From NCBI GenBank assembly GCA_937902315.1, contig CALGUG010000054.1, positions 220,316 to 284,315 on the forward strand: a stretch of DNA of 64,000 nt, in the 5' to 3' direction. Below, in pieces: positions 15,625 to 24,467 of this stretch. Source of the DNA: an uncultured Chloroflexales bacterium (lineage in GTDB: Bacteria; Chloroflexota; Chloroflexia; Chloroflexales; Chloroflexaceae). A model generated the notes under the pieces. The model was given only the letters and a program-made list of their open reading frames with translations, searched no databases and was not told where the DNA came from. Within the stretch, counting starts at the first letter, position 1. Each line of letters begins with the position of its first letter. Both the position numbers and the translations under genes were made by a program.

Positions 15625-16116
15625 ATGACCAACACACAACTCACTCGATCGAGCCTACACAGCGCCATGCAAGCGCTCCACGAGCGCAGCGCTAAGCTGC
15701 TCGATTCCGTTGACCAAAGCACCCTCGACAGCCTGTTAGCTACCCCGCTCTGGAGCTGCAGCGATGTCTTGCGCCACCTGCTGGCGTGGAACAGCGTTTC
15801 GGTAGAGGCGCTCAAAAGCTGGCAGCAAGACCACAGCAAAACCCTGCCCGAGTTCGAAGAGTTCGACCAGCTCAACGCCTATCTGCTCGATCAGCATCGC
15901 CATCTCTCGGCTAGCGAAGCGCGCCAGCGCAACAACGAGGCCCACGCCGCCATGCTGGCCCTGATCGACGCCGCCAGCGACCAAGAGCTGGCCTACGTCG
16001 CTGTCCCTCCCGGTTGGCATAGCAGCACCTCGATGCTCGGTTTGGTCGACGAGATGATCAAGCACGACCACGAGCACCTCGATCAGATCGAAGCTGCGCT
16101 CGCTAAGGCCAAATAG
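15625..16116 (+). CDS. DinB-like / DfsB-ClbS family four-helix-bundle protein
   Basis: 163 aa, all helical. His residues expected of the DinB/YfiT metal site are present: DVLRHLLAWN (residues about 48-57) and the C-terminal IKHDHEHLDQIEAAL. Between them lies PPGWHSSTSM, a loop often seen in ClbS/DfsB-like members. Related proteins use a divalent metal for thiol transfer, hydrolysis or dehalogenation of small molecules; the actual reaction here is unknown. ATG 15625 is preceded by AGAGG (15610-15614). The gene stands alone. Confidence 0.8.
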   Translation: MTNTQLTRSSLHSAMQALHERSAKLLDSVDQSTLDSLLATPLWSCSDVLRHLLAWNSVSVEALKSWQQDHSKTLPEFEEFDQLNAYLLDQHRHLSASEARQRNNEAHAAMLALIDAASDQELAYVAVPPGWHSSTSMLGLVDEMIKHDHEHLDQIEAALAKAK

Positions 16117-16263
16117 ACGCAAAGCTAGCTCTGCCTGACGGCGCGCTCGCTTCGGCCTCTTCCTTTACAAGCCCCTATCCACCTAGCTCGAAAAACAAAG
16201 AACACCCCAAGCCGACGAGAGCTTTTGTTAGCACAGCGGAACGCAACGAAAAGCTCGTAGATA

Positions 16264-16309
16264 GTTGAGAGAGATTTCACGCTAACGCGCGAAATCTCTC
16301 TCACTCAAC
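16264..16309. repeat. REP-like hairpin, copy 1
   Basis: Arms GAGAGAGATTTCACGC (16267-16282) and GCGCGAAATCTCTCTC (16287-16302) around TAAC, with one A-C mismatch and an outer GTTGA/TCAAC extension. It shares the inner ATTTC-CGC / GCGCGAAAT core with hairpins at 45034 and 62041. Confidence 0.75.
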
Positions 16310-16404
16310 AAACATGGCTGAGTTCTACTCTGCCGAAGGCCCTGTGTTAAAAAAGCCAAACGTAAGGAAAAGAATTTCCACCCTGCCGGGGCGTGTGGCT
16401 GGCG

Positions 16405-16480
16405 TTGGCGGGCAGGATGTTGATAGCCGGAGGTGGACGCGCTAAGGACCGCATGGATGCTAGGAGCCTCGCCGCCAGCC
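16405..16480 (-). repeat. Dispersed intergenic repeat, copy 3 (reverse)
   Basis: Reverse complement of the core repeat with two changes (GCCGGAGGTGGACGCGC), including the GGCGGCGAGG-type distal arm. Confidence 0.75.
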
Positions 16481-16502
16481 TTAGAAAGCTGACAAATACA
16501 AA

Positions 16503-16533
16503 CACCCCCGATCAGTGATCGAGGGTGCGTTTT
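16503..16533. terminator. Hairpin between convergent genes, possible bidirectional terminator
   Basis: CACCCCCGATC (16503-16513) pairs with GATCGAGGGTG (16517-16527) with one mismatch; TTTTT follows on the plus strand, and TGTTTGTATTTG follows on the minus strand. Confidence 0.6.
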
Positions 16534-16547
16534 TGAGGGCCAGAGCG

Positions 16548-17423
16548 CTACTTACTATTTTCCGGAATAAGCATCGGGCGCTCTGGCATTATCATCCGAT
16601 TCATATTCACATTAGGGTTTGGCTGCGAACGCGGGGTAGGCGGCGCTTGCGACTGCTTTAAGAAACGTATCAATACATCGTTAAAGAGTTCAGCTTCATC
16701 TAAAAATGGGAAGTGGCGGCTACTCGGCATTAATACTACTTGAGCAGCAGGAATATTATCAAACAGATCTGCCTGATTGGGATGCACGATATCGTCGTGT
16801 CCGCCGTGTACGATCAAGGCCGGAACCTTGAGCCGGTGCAGCTCGGGGCGCAGATCGGTGCGCCACATCGAGCTGATCGCCCGCCGCAAGGTGCTGGCGT
16901 TCGACTTTACACTGTCGTTGATCATCTCGCCAACAGCAGGATCGCTCGTTTCACCCAAGAAGAATTTAAATAGGTTGCGCCGTAACCAAGGCATATGCGC
17001 GAACAGATCGGCTGCCAAAGGTCGGTCGGTCAGTTTCAAGAGCCACGAAAGCGAGTCGCCTACGATCGGCGCGCCCACCGTCGCTACCCGCGTGATACGC
17101 CCCGGATAGGTGATAGCGGTTTTGAGCGCTACCATGCCACCCATCGAATGCCCAACCAAGATGGCCTTCTCGATACCGAGCTCGTCTAAGAAGCGCATCA
17201 CTTGGTCAGAATAGTTTTGAATACTGATGTGAGTATCCTGTCGGTTCGAGTCACCAAAGCCCCAAAAATCGAACGAGTAGGTTCTAAACTGGTCTGAGAC
17301 AACCTCCATTGTCGGGAACCAGTAGCGCCAACTCCCAAGCCAGCCATGGAGAAAGATGACAGGTCGGCCACGACCAAACACTTCATAATGTACGACCTGG
17401 TTATCGATGACTACAATACTCAT
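16548..17423 (-). CDS. Alpha/beta hydrolase
   Basis: 291 aa. Canonical fold: VIFLHGWLGSW (oxyanion HGW, residues 24-33), FDFWGFGDSN, nucleophile elbow GHSMGG (Ser93), acid in HGGHDDIVHP, base His in SSRHFPFLDE. The C-terminal 35 residues are Pro/Asn-rich (PPTPRSQPNPNVNMNRMIMP) and lie outside the fold. Closest in style to lipase/esterase or haloperoxidase-like hydrolases; the substrate is unknown. It converges on the hairpin at 16503-16533. The start (17423) lacks a strong ribosome-binding site. Confidence 0.88.
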   Translation of the reverse strand: MSIVVIDNQVVHYEVFGRGRPVIFLHGWLGSWRYWFPTMEVVSDQFRTYSFDFWGFGDSNRQDTHISIQNYSDQVMRFLDELGIEKAILVGHSMGGMVALKTAITYPGRITRVATVGAPIVGDSLSWLLKLTDRPLAADLFAHMPWLRRNLFKFFLGETSDPAVGEMINDSVKSNASTLRRAISSMWRTDLRPELHRLKVPALIVHGGHDDIVHPNQADLFDNIPAAQVVLMPSSRHFPFLDEAELFNDVLIRFLKQSQAPPTPRSQPNPNVNMNRMIMPERPMLIPENSK

Positions 17424-17553
17424 AGCGCGTCCGTCTATTGCTACTGGTTGATTATTACTCGATACACGTTCTTTGGGTCGATCAATTTCACTATTCTAAA
17501 TCTGGGTGCGTTCTATTATATCTGATACATATGAACGTCTGTAGTAGACCCTT

Positions 17554-18207
17554 TTAGGCGTGCCATTGGGCGCGGGTTCCGTTGCTCGATTGCAACAGAG
17601 AGGCCATACCGTTGTTTCGGTCGGTCAGCGAACGGCGTAAGCGCCATTGCAAACGTGCGATATCTTCCGAGATCGAACGCAGATTGCTCATCTCTTGTTC
17701 GAGCTCTTCCAAAAGCGTGTTGGCTTGACGGCTGACCTGAATGGCACTGCGCTCGCGCGACAACTCACCAACGCGATCTTGAATCGTGCTCAGCAGCTCC
17801 ATCAAGCGTCCCCAAGACTCGTTGTCTTTTTCAGCTCGGTTGCGAAAGACCTGCATCCGGCGGTTATCCCACTCTAGTAACTGCTGTTGTAAGGCGGCTA
17901 AACGCTCTTCGATCTTGCTCAGATCTTGGCTTTGGCTCTGACCTACAGCAGGCAGTTGTGCAGTTGAAATCGCGTTCAGCATCTGTTCAAGCTGGCTTTG
18001 CAAATGGGTCATAGATGTACTCAACTGCGTCTGGCGCAAGGTAACCGCTTCTTGCTCGTTCAACACATCCAAGAGCATTTCACGAAGTTGAGCCGACTCA
18101 CTTGCCGAACGCAAGGCCTGTTGTTGCAGCAGGTGCGGTACAAACCACAACAAGAGAGCCAACAAGGTCAAAACCGCGATACCAAGTGCTACGAAAAGCG
18201 CTGTCAT
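17554..18207 (-). CDS. Single-pass membrane protein with long cytoplasmic or external coiled coil, function unknown
   Basis: 217 aa. ATG 18207 has AGGAGG five bases upstream, far better than the frame's earlier start. One N-terminal helix (TALFVALGIAVLTLLALLLW) is followed by almost continuous Gln/Leu/Glu-rich heptads (residues about 35-195), with short breaks around PAVGQSQSQD. No catalytic motif. Such proteins often serve in envelope organisation or as RmuC/TolA-like spacers, but nothing identifies a specific family. The C-terminus (SNGTRAQWHA) is polar. Probably monocistronic. Confidence 0.75.
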   Translation of the reverse strand: MTALFVALGIAVLTLLALLLWFVPHLLQQQALRSASESAQLREMLLDVLNEQEAVTLRQTQLSTSMTHLQSQLEQMLNAISTAQLPAVGQSQSQDLSKIEERLAALQQQLLEWDNRRMQVFRNRAEKDNESWGRLMELLSTIQDRVGELSRERSAIQVSRQANTLLEELEQEMSNLRSISEDIARLQWRLRRSLTDRNNGMASLLQSSNGTRAQWHA

Positions 18208-19480
18208 AGTTACCTCCTGAACCTCATTATAGGCAGAAGGCTCCTCCAAGATCAAAGGGTAAGGATGACAGCTCCATTACAGCGCCTCTTGTGCCTAAAG
18301 TCCGTTTTTAGTACGGCCTCATCTTACAAGATGCGTTCCATAAAGGCTCTGGTCGAACGGCGCCTAAAAAGGATTTTCATCAAGATCGAGCTGCCCGCTT
18401 CGTTACTATTGGCAGTTTCGCTTCTTCAAATCCGGCCGATCATGTGGGCGGTTTGCTCTCTTCCCCAAGAAGGCTCCAACCGCGTCCGCCTACGGCTACA
18501 AACATCCTGCCCGCCACCCCAGGGCTGATCAGCCTGTGCCGAGAGACCGTCCAATACACAACGATTCAAACGGATTTCGTTATTACAAGCAAAAATCCAG
18601 CTAGCCAAAACGACCATTCTTTACGCTGAACGTGGGCATACCTACTCTAGAAGCATAACAGCGACAAACGATCCCCAAAGAGCCGATTGTATGCCCGTAG
18701 AGCTAAATGATGTTTATCAACTGCTATAGTTGCTTTACGTAAATACCCCATTGTTTACAGCGTATTTCATCTCTCGTGAACTAAAGGGGAGCAAAATTTA
18801 CCTAAGTCCTACCGGGGTAGAACCGACAGTCGAGATCTAGCGAGGTCAGTCTACATCTATTATTGTACGCTTGAAACTCAATGATTTCAAGCAGCTCTTT
18901 TTTTAAAAGAAAACCAGTTTTTAGACCTTTGTAATGCCCTCTGCACTTGAGCCTAGGCTGCAAAGATCATAGCTCGCTGTCCGTGCCCGCCACCTCCCAG
19001 CTAGCCGAACATGAAGTGCGATCAAGCTGCATAAAATCTGCACTTTATTAAACAGATCTATACCACTTTTCGATCTGTTTCACTTTACAAAATAGCCTAA
19101 ATATTGAGCGGTTTCTTCAAGTAGTTTTTCGCTATGTTCGCGTTTCTTAATATCCAGCTGTTTACTATATATGAGTCGTATTCTTTCTGTCTATAATGGC
19201 TCTATTCTTTTACACACTATTGCACGTTATTACCAAATATAAACTATTTCCAAAATGATCGTTGCTGTTAAAGTTATTAAAGGTTACTGAATAATAGATA
19301 ATTGTATTAACCTATTTTACCAAACAATTACACGAAAAAGCCTAACTCGTGTATAATTGCAATCGTATGGTTATTTTTATATTGGTATGCATGTGTTACA
19401 ATAAATTCCACTAGGTTAATAGGTTTTTGATCTTGGAAACATGTGGTTCCATATGCTTACCACCCCAAATGAGAGTGGGT
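18208..19480. other. 1.27 kb gene-free region with one dispersed repeat and AT-rich promoter zone
   Basis: 18446-18525 holds copy 4 (forward) of the core repeat. From about 18650 to 19480 the sequence becomes AT-rich with no supported frame; this is presumably the leader and promoter region of the chemosensory operon. I see no tRNA or conserved RNA. Confidence 0.5.
18446..18525 (+). repeat. Dispersed intergenic repeat, copy 4 (forward)
   Basis: Contains TCTCTTCCCCAAGAAGGCTC followed by CGCGTCCGCCTACGGCTACA and CATCCTGCCCGCC. It matches the long-form copies at 32181 and 36767. Confidence 0.8.
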
Positions 19481-19843
19481 ATGAAAACGATCTTGATAGT
19501 CGATGATTCAGCCACGATGCGGCGCATGATTCAAGCATCGTTGCGAACCCTTAAAGGTGTCCACTTTGATGAGGCAGGTAGTGGTTTAAGTGCAATCGAG
19601 CGCTTAGCACTTCAGCAGATTGATCTTATGACCCTAGACCTTAATATGCCCGATATGCATGGTTTGGAAGTATTGCGTTTTATTCGTGCTCAAGCTCAAT
19701 ACAAAGACCTGCCAATTATCGTGCTTACCACCCGTGGCGATGAAGCAATGCGTAATGAAGTACTATCGATCGGCGCTTCGCTATGCCTCTCCAAGCCTTT
19801 TGACCCACGTATGCTTGCCAACTACGTTCAGGAATTGCTGTAA
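19481..19843 (+). CDS. CheY-like single-domain response regulator (first of operon)
   Basis: 120 aa. ATG 19481 starts directly at the receiver domain (MKTILIVDDSATMRRM); earlier in-frame starts add residues that fit no fold. Acidic pocket Asp8/Asp9, phosphoacceptor Asp53 (TLDLNMPDMHG), Thr in LTTRG and Lys105 (CLSKPF) are all present, so it can be phosphorylated. It has no output domain, consistent with a CheY-type protein acting by protein contact. It is the first gene of the cluster and 61 bp upstream of cheA. The motor or target is not encoded nearby. Confidence 0.9.
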   Translation: MKTILIVDDSATMRRMIQASLRTLKGVHFDEAGSGLSAIERLALQQIDLMTLDLNMPDMHGLEVLRFIRAQAQYKDLPIIVLTTRGDEAMRNEVLSIGASLCLSKPFDPRMLANYVQELL

Positions 19844-19904
19844 TTCGCGACTAGGAAGTCGGTCTACACAACACGTGTTGGCTCGACCTAAGGCATGAGC
19901 CATT

Positions 19905-22379
19905 ATGTCCACAGCTAATCCATCACCTGACAATTTCTTCTTCTCCGAATTTCTAAATGACTTTTTTGCCGAGTGTGACGAGCATCTGACCGTCGTGCGC
20001 CGCAATCTACTAGAACTCGATGATTATGTGGGCCAAAATAGCATCCCTGCCGCCTTGCTTGATGAACTCTTGCGCAGCTTTCATACCCTGAAAGGGTTGG
20101 CAGGTATGGTCGGGGTGCTCGCTGTCGAACAAATCTCTCATCAAATGGAGAGCTACCTCCGAGCGCTGCGCCAAGGGGCAGTGCTCAGCGCCGAAGCGCA
20201 GAGGATCCTCAGCGATGGCACCCATATGATCGAAGAGGTGCTGATCGCCTACCGCGAAAAGCAAGATCAGCCCAATATCGAACAGATCACTCAGCAGCTT
20301 TCAGAGCTCTTAGCACATGTGAATCAGACGCATCCAAAGGGCGAGACCAAAGCTGAAGCGCCTTCAGAAGAGGTGGAACTTCCGCCCATCGATTCGCCTT
20401 CACCGATCTGGCGCTTCCGCTTTCAGCCGACCACCGAGCTTACCAATCGCAATCTCAATGTCAACGTTGTGCGCGAACGGCTGCAATCGATCGGCGAAAT
20501 CGTCCAAGCTATGCCGCATATAGATGCCAATGGGCAGCTTAGCTTTATTTTCTTGGTTACGAGCGATGCGCCTACAAACATTTTCGATAGCTGGGCCAAC
20601 GACGGCATCACCTATCAAGCTTATCTGCCCGAGCTCACAACCAGCAGCTCCGAACAGAACGCGAAGTCGCATGTCGCCAATCGCTCGGTAGCGCCAGCCC
20701 ATATCGTGCGTGTCGATCTGGCCCGCATCGATGAGGTGATCCGCATCGCGGGAGACCTCGTGATCAGCCGTGCCCGTTTGCGCGAACAACTGCTTCCGCT
20801 CGAATCGAGCATCGGTGTGCCCGAGTGGCGCGCCCTGCAAGAGACAAGCCTGATGCTCGATCGCCAACTGCGCGATCTGCGCCAGGGCGTAATGCAGATG
20901 CGGCTTGTGCCGATCGGCGAAGTGTTCGCGCGCATGCAGTACGCGGTGCACGATCTAGCGCGCAATCTCAATAAGCAGATCGTAGTGATCGTGCAAGGCG
21001 AAGAGACCGAGATCGATAAGTTCGTGGTCGAGCGCATGATCGATCCATTGCTGCATATGGTGCGCAACACCGTCAGCCATGGCATCGAAACGAGCGCTGT
21101 TCGCATCGCACAGCATAAGCCGCCGATCGGCACAATTAAGTTGAGCGCCGTTACTTCTGGAGATAGCGTCGAGATTGAGATCAGCGACGATGGCCAAGGT
21201 ATTCATCGCCCAACCATCGCAACCAAAGCCCGCCAGCTCGGCCTGCTCGGGGCGCACGAAGAGCTCGATGACGAGCGCCTGCTCGATATCCTTTGTACAC
21301 CGGGCTTTTCAACGCGCGATCAAGCCGACCATATCAGTGGGCGCGGCATTGGCATGCAGGTGGTTCAAACGACCATCTATGAGCTTGGTGGTTCGATCTC
21401 GCTCCACAGCGAATATGGGCATGGCACCACCTTCCACATTCAGCTACCGCTCACCCTCAGCATCGTTGAGGCACTGATCGTTTCGGCGGGCGGCCAACGT
21501 TTTGCCGTGCCCGTGCCAGCGGTGCGCGAAGTCTTCGACGCCAAGAACGAAACGATCGTCGAGATGGAGAATAACGAGCTTGTTCGCTATCGTGGCGATG
21601 TTCTGCCCTTAGTGCGCCTCCACAAGGCCTTCGGTCTCAGCAGCGATAATCAACGAGCTTACGCCTTAGTCACCAGTAATGGCAGCAATTCATCGGCTAT
21701 TACGGTCGATGCACTGGTGGGCAAACGCGAGATTGTGGTGCGCACCATTAACGATCCCTTACTCGCCATTCCGGGCTTAGTCGGGGCGACAGAGTTGGGC
21801 GATGGTGTGCCGATCTTGATCCTTGACCCGGCGGCGTTGGCCCGCGCAAGCCATACTAATCGCCGCTCTTTTCCGCGTCTGAAGCAAGAACTATCCAAAG
21901 ATGGAAACTCAGCTATGAGCGCAATCCATTCCGAACAGAGTATTCTGTTTGAGCTCGCAGGAGCCACCTATGGCATTCCGGGCAGTCAGGTTCAACAGGT
22001 CGAGATGGTTGAACAGATTACCCCTATCCCGAATGCGCTTCCATTTGTGGCTGGTGTGGTCTTTGTACGTGGGCAACTTCTACCCGCCGTCGATCTGCGT
22101 ATCAGGTTTGGTTTCCCGCCCCAACCCTACGATCTGCGCACCCGTATGATCGTCGTGACGGTGGGCGAACGCACGGTTGGTCTGATCGTCGATAGCGCGC
22201 GCGAGTTCTTGACCATTCCCAACGAATCGATCAAAGCTCCTCCCGAATCGATCTCAGAAATCAAAGGTTCCTATTTGCACGGTATCGCAACTGTCGATGA
22301 ACGACTGATCTTGATGCTCAACCTTCATAGTGTGCTTAACGATATCGAATCCTTCATCCCTACTGACGGTGATGTGTAA
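19905..22379 (+). CDS. cheA: CheA-type histidine kinase with fused C-terminal CheW domain
   Basis: 824 aa. HPt domain at residues about 12-120 with phosphorylatable His60 (SFHTLKGLAGMVG), an intervening region like a P2 domain (about 165-245), the dimerisation helix (ARIDEVIRIAGDLVISR, about 270), the HATPase core with MVRNTVSHGIE, DDGQGI and GRGIGMQVV, then a regulatory P5/CheW-like domain (about 520-650). A second complete CheW domain follows at about 675-820 (ILFELAGATYGIPGSQVQQV ... GVVFVRGQLLPAVDLRIRFG). No separate cheW gene is in the cluster, so the fusion may supply the coupling protein. It starts at ATG 19905 with a weak AAGG 11 bases upstream and is 18 bp upstream of the receptor gene. 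Confidence 0.93.
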   Translation: MSTANPSPDNFFFSEFLNDFFAECDEHLTVVRRNLLELDDYVGQNSIPAALLDELLRSFHTLKGLAGMVGVLAVEQISHQMESYLRALRQGAVLSAEAQRILSDGTHMIEEVLIAYREKQDQPNIEQITQQLSELLAHVNQTHPKGETKAEAPSEEVELPPIDSPSPIWRFRFQPTTELTNRNLNVNVVRERLQSIGEIVQAMPHIDANGQLSFIFLVTSDAPTNIFDSWANDGITYQAYLPELTTSSSEQNAKSHVANRSVAPAHIVRVDLARIDEVIRIAGDLVISRARLREQLLPLESSIGVPEWRALQETSLMLDRQLRDLRQGVMQMRLVPIGEVFARMQYAVHDLARNLNKQIVVIVQGEETEIDKFVVERMIDPLLHMVRNTVSHGIETSAVRIAQHKPPIGTIKLSAVTSGDSVEIEISDDGQGIHRPTIATKARQLGLLGAHEELDDERLLDILCTPGFSTRDQADHISGRGIGMQVVQTTIYELGGSISLHSEYGHGTTFHIQLPLTLSIVEALIVSAGGQRFAVPVPAVREVFDAKNETIVEMENNELVRYRGDVLPLVRLHKAFGLSSDNQRAYALVTSNGSNSSAITVDALVGKREIVVRTINDPLLAIPGLVGATELGDGVPILILDPAALARASHTNRRSFPRLKQELSKDGNSAMSAIHSEQSILFELAGATYGIPGSQVQQVEMVEQITPIPNALPFVAGVVFVRGQLLPAVDLRIRFGFPPQPYDLRTRMIVVTVGERTVGLIVDSAREFLTIPNESIKAPPESISEIKGSYLHGIATVDERLILMLNLHSVLNDIESFIPTDGDV

Positions 22380-22397
22380 TTCCGAAAGGTAGCTTCT

Positions 22398-24467
22398 ATG
22401 GCACTTCGATTTCTCCTTGGGCGAACGCCAAACGAGTCAGAACATATTCGCGACGAAGCCATGCAGGTATCTCAGCGTGCGCAAGATATCGCACGAGCTG
22501 CCAAACAGATCAGTGAAGGCGCAGACCGTCAAGATCAACTGGTCGATGCGAGCATCAGCCACACAACTACTATCAGTACTGCTATGCAACAGAGCGCGGC
22601 CCATGCGCAGTTGATCGCGGCTTCGGCCGGCAAGTTCGTCGAAACGATCGATTCGACCACTCAGGCCTTCGAACAGATCAACAGCCAAACAAACCGCCTG
22701 AGCAGCAGCGCGAACCAAAGCCTCGATCTTGTAGAGCGGGCCGATACGACCCTCTCAAGCGTTGCCCGTTCTGTTCAAGAGTTAGTTGAGACCGCCCAGA
22801 TCGTCTCTTCAAGTGTCAGCGAGATCGTGGCCTATATCGCCGTTGTTATGAAAGATAATGGCGCATTTATGAAGGGTATGGCTGAGGCTGCCATCTCGTC
22901 AAGCGAGATCACTCGTGCTATCGAGAGTGTAGCGAGCAATACCAGTGAAGTTGCCTCGGCCGCCGATAGTGCGCTCTCCTCGATCAGCGAAATGGCTGTT
23001 TCGATCGAGTCGGTTACGGCTATGTCCGAGAACTTAGCCAGTACCGTCGATCAAGTCGCGACTGCGATCGAGCAGATGTCGCGTTCGGCCCAAGGTGTGG
23101 CCAACAACGCCGAAGAGATCTCTTCTATCGCTACCACTGCTGCTACCAGCGCGAGCCAGCTCGAACAGTCGATCCGTTCGGTTGCCGAGTTGGCTCAGAA
23201 AGCCAACGAAGCCGTGCAGCGCTCCCTACGCGATGCCCAAGAGGGCGGCCAGAGCATCCGTAAATCTATGGATGGCCTAGGGCGCGTACACGAATCGATC
23301 TCGCAATCGGCCTCGGTTATCCGCGAAATGGGCAAGCAGTCCAACGATATCAGCAGCATCGTCGATACGATCAACCTGATCGCCGAGCGTACTAACCTGC
23401 TTTCGCTCAACGCCTCTATCGAAGCGGCGCGGGCTGGCGATGCTGGGCGTGGCTTCGCTGTCATCGCCGAAGAGATTCGTAATCTGGCAGACCGCTCGGC
23501 CCGTGCGACCTCTGATATCGCTGCGATCATCAAAAACCTTCAAGAGGTCTCCCAAGAAGCTGTGATCGCCTCGAACGACGGCCTGCGTATCGCCGAAGAG
23601 AGCCGCCAGCTTGTGTCGGAAGGTGCTATAGGTCTTGAGAAGATCCTCGCCAGCATCGCAGAGATCAATACCATTGTCAGCCAGGTGTCGCGCGCTAGCG
23701 AAGAGCAACTCGCTGCTGGTCAACACGTCTCTCAGGCGATTAATACCACGATGTTGCAGGCCCGCCAAGCGCTCAGCTCCATCAAAGAACAGCTTGTGGT
23801 TGTGCAAGAAGTAGTGAAATCGACCACCGCTATGCGCTCTTTGACCCAGCAGGTCAACCGTGCTATGAACGAGCAAGCGGCGGCGACCCGCGATATTATC
23901 AAGTCGGCCCAGCTGACCGCATCTTTAACAGTTCAGCTTCATAAAGCTGCCGAAGAGCAGGCCGTTGCTTCGAACCAGATCTCACAATTCTTAAATACCT
24001 TCCGAGAGGCTAGCGATTCGGCTACAACGGCGATTAACTATCAAAAACAGCAAGGTGATATCGCATCGGATGCATCCGGAAAAATCCACCAAATCTCCAG
24101 CCAACTGTCGAACTTATTGAAAGATCAGAACGGTTCACTAGCAAGCGTACTCGCGCACATGCGCTCGCTTCGTGAGCAGGCCGATCAAGTTGGTCAGATG
24201 CTGCGCGAACAGTCTTTTAACCTAACCAGCATGACCCACAGCGCGAATACGCTTGCGCAACAGGTCAGTCGCATTACATCAGATCAAGGCAACTATCTCA
24301 ACGATTCAACTGTGATCTTAAGCAACCTCAACTCTATTCGTCAGATCACAGAACAGCATCGTGCCCATGTCGCCCAGACCCAACGTGCGACCGAACAACT
24401 CTTGAATCGGGTTCAGTCATTGATCAGTATTGCTCATGGAAACCAAGGCAGAAACGGGAAGTTATGA
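22398..24467 (+). CDS. Soluble methyl-accepting chemotaxis protein, hairpin-only
   Basis: 689 aa, no transmembrane segment and no recognisable ligand-binding domain. Nearly all is heptad-rich Ala/Ser/Gln/Glu coiled coil. The conserved signalling tip (LIAERTNLLSLNASIEAARA) falls near residues 325-345, almost exactly mid-protein, with about 330 residues on each side. That arrangement implies one very long antiparallel hairpin. Repeated Glu/Gln-Glu/Gln pairs on both arms are candidate methylation sites. Its stop overlaps the start of the PAS-HEAT gene (ATGA), so the two are translationally coupled; the PAS-HEAT protein or the kinase at 30235 may provide sensing. It should cluster in the cytoplasm. 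Confidence 0.9.
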   Translation: MALRFLLGRTPNESEHIRDEAMQVSQRAQDIARAAKQISEGADRQDQLVDASISHTTTISTAMQQSAAHAQLIAASAGKFVETIDSTTQAFEQINSQTNRLSSSANQSLDLVERADTTLSSVARSVQELVETAQIVSSSVSEIVAYIAVVMKDNGAFMKGMAEAAISSSEITRAIESVASNTSEVASAADSALSSISEMAVSIESVTAMSENLASTVDQVATAIEQMSRSAQGVANNAEEISSIATTAATSASQLEQSIRSVAELAQKANEAVQRSLRDAQEGGQSIRKSMDGLGRVHESISQSASVIREMGKQSNDISSIVDTINLIAERTNLLSLNASIEAARAGDAGRGFAVIAEEIRNLADRSARATSDIAAIIKNLQEVSQEAVIASNDGLRIAEESRQLVSEGAIGLEKILASIAEINTIVSQVSRASEEQLAAGQHVSQAINTTMLQARQALSSIKEQLVVVQEVVKSTTAMRSLTQQVNRAMNEQAAATRDIIKSAQLTASLTVQLHKAAEEQAVASNQISQFLNTFREASDSATTAINYQKQQGDIASDASGKIHQISSQLSNLLKDQNGSLASVLAHMRSLREQADQVGQMLREQSFNLTSMTHSANTLAQQVSRITSDQGNYLNDSTVILSNLNSIRQITEQHRAHVAQTQRATEQLLNRVQSLISIAHGNQGRNGKL

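Noticed and set aside
18640..19480. AT-rich region considered as an origin or phage-related segment
   Set aside because: No DnaA-box cluster or phage gene was recognised; it is most simply the upstream region of the chemosensory operon.
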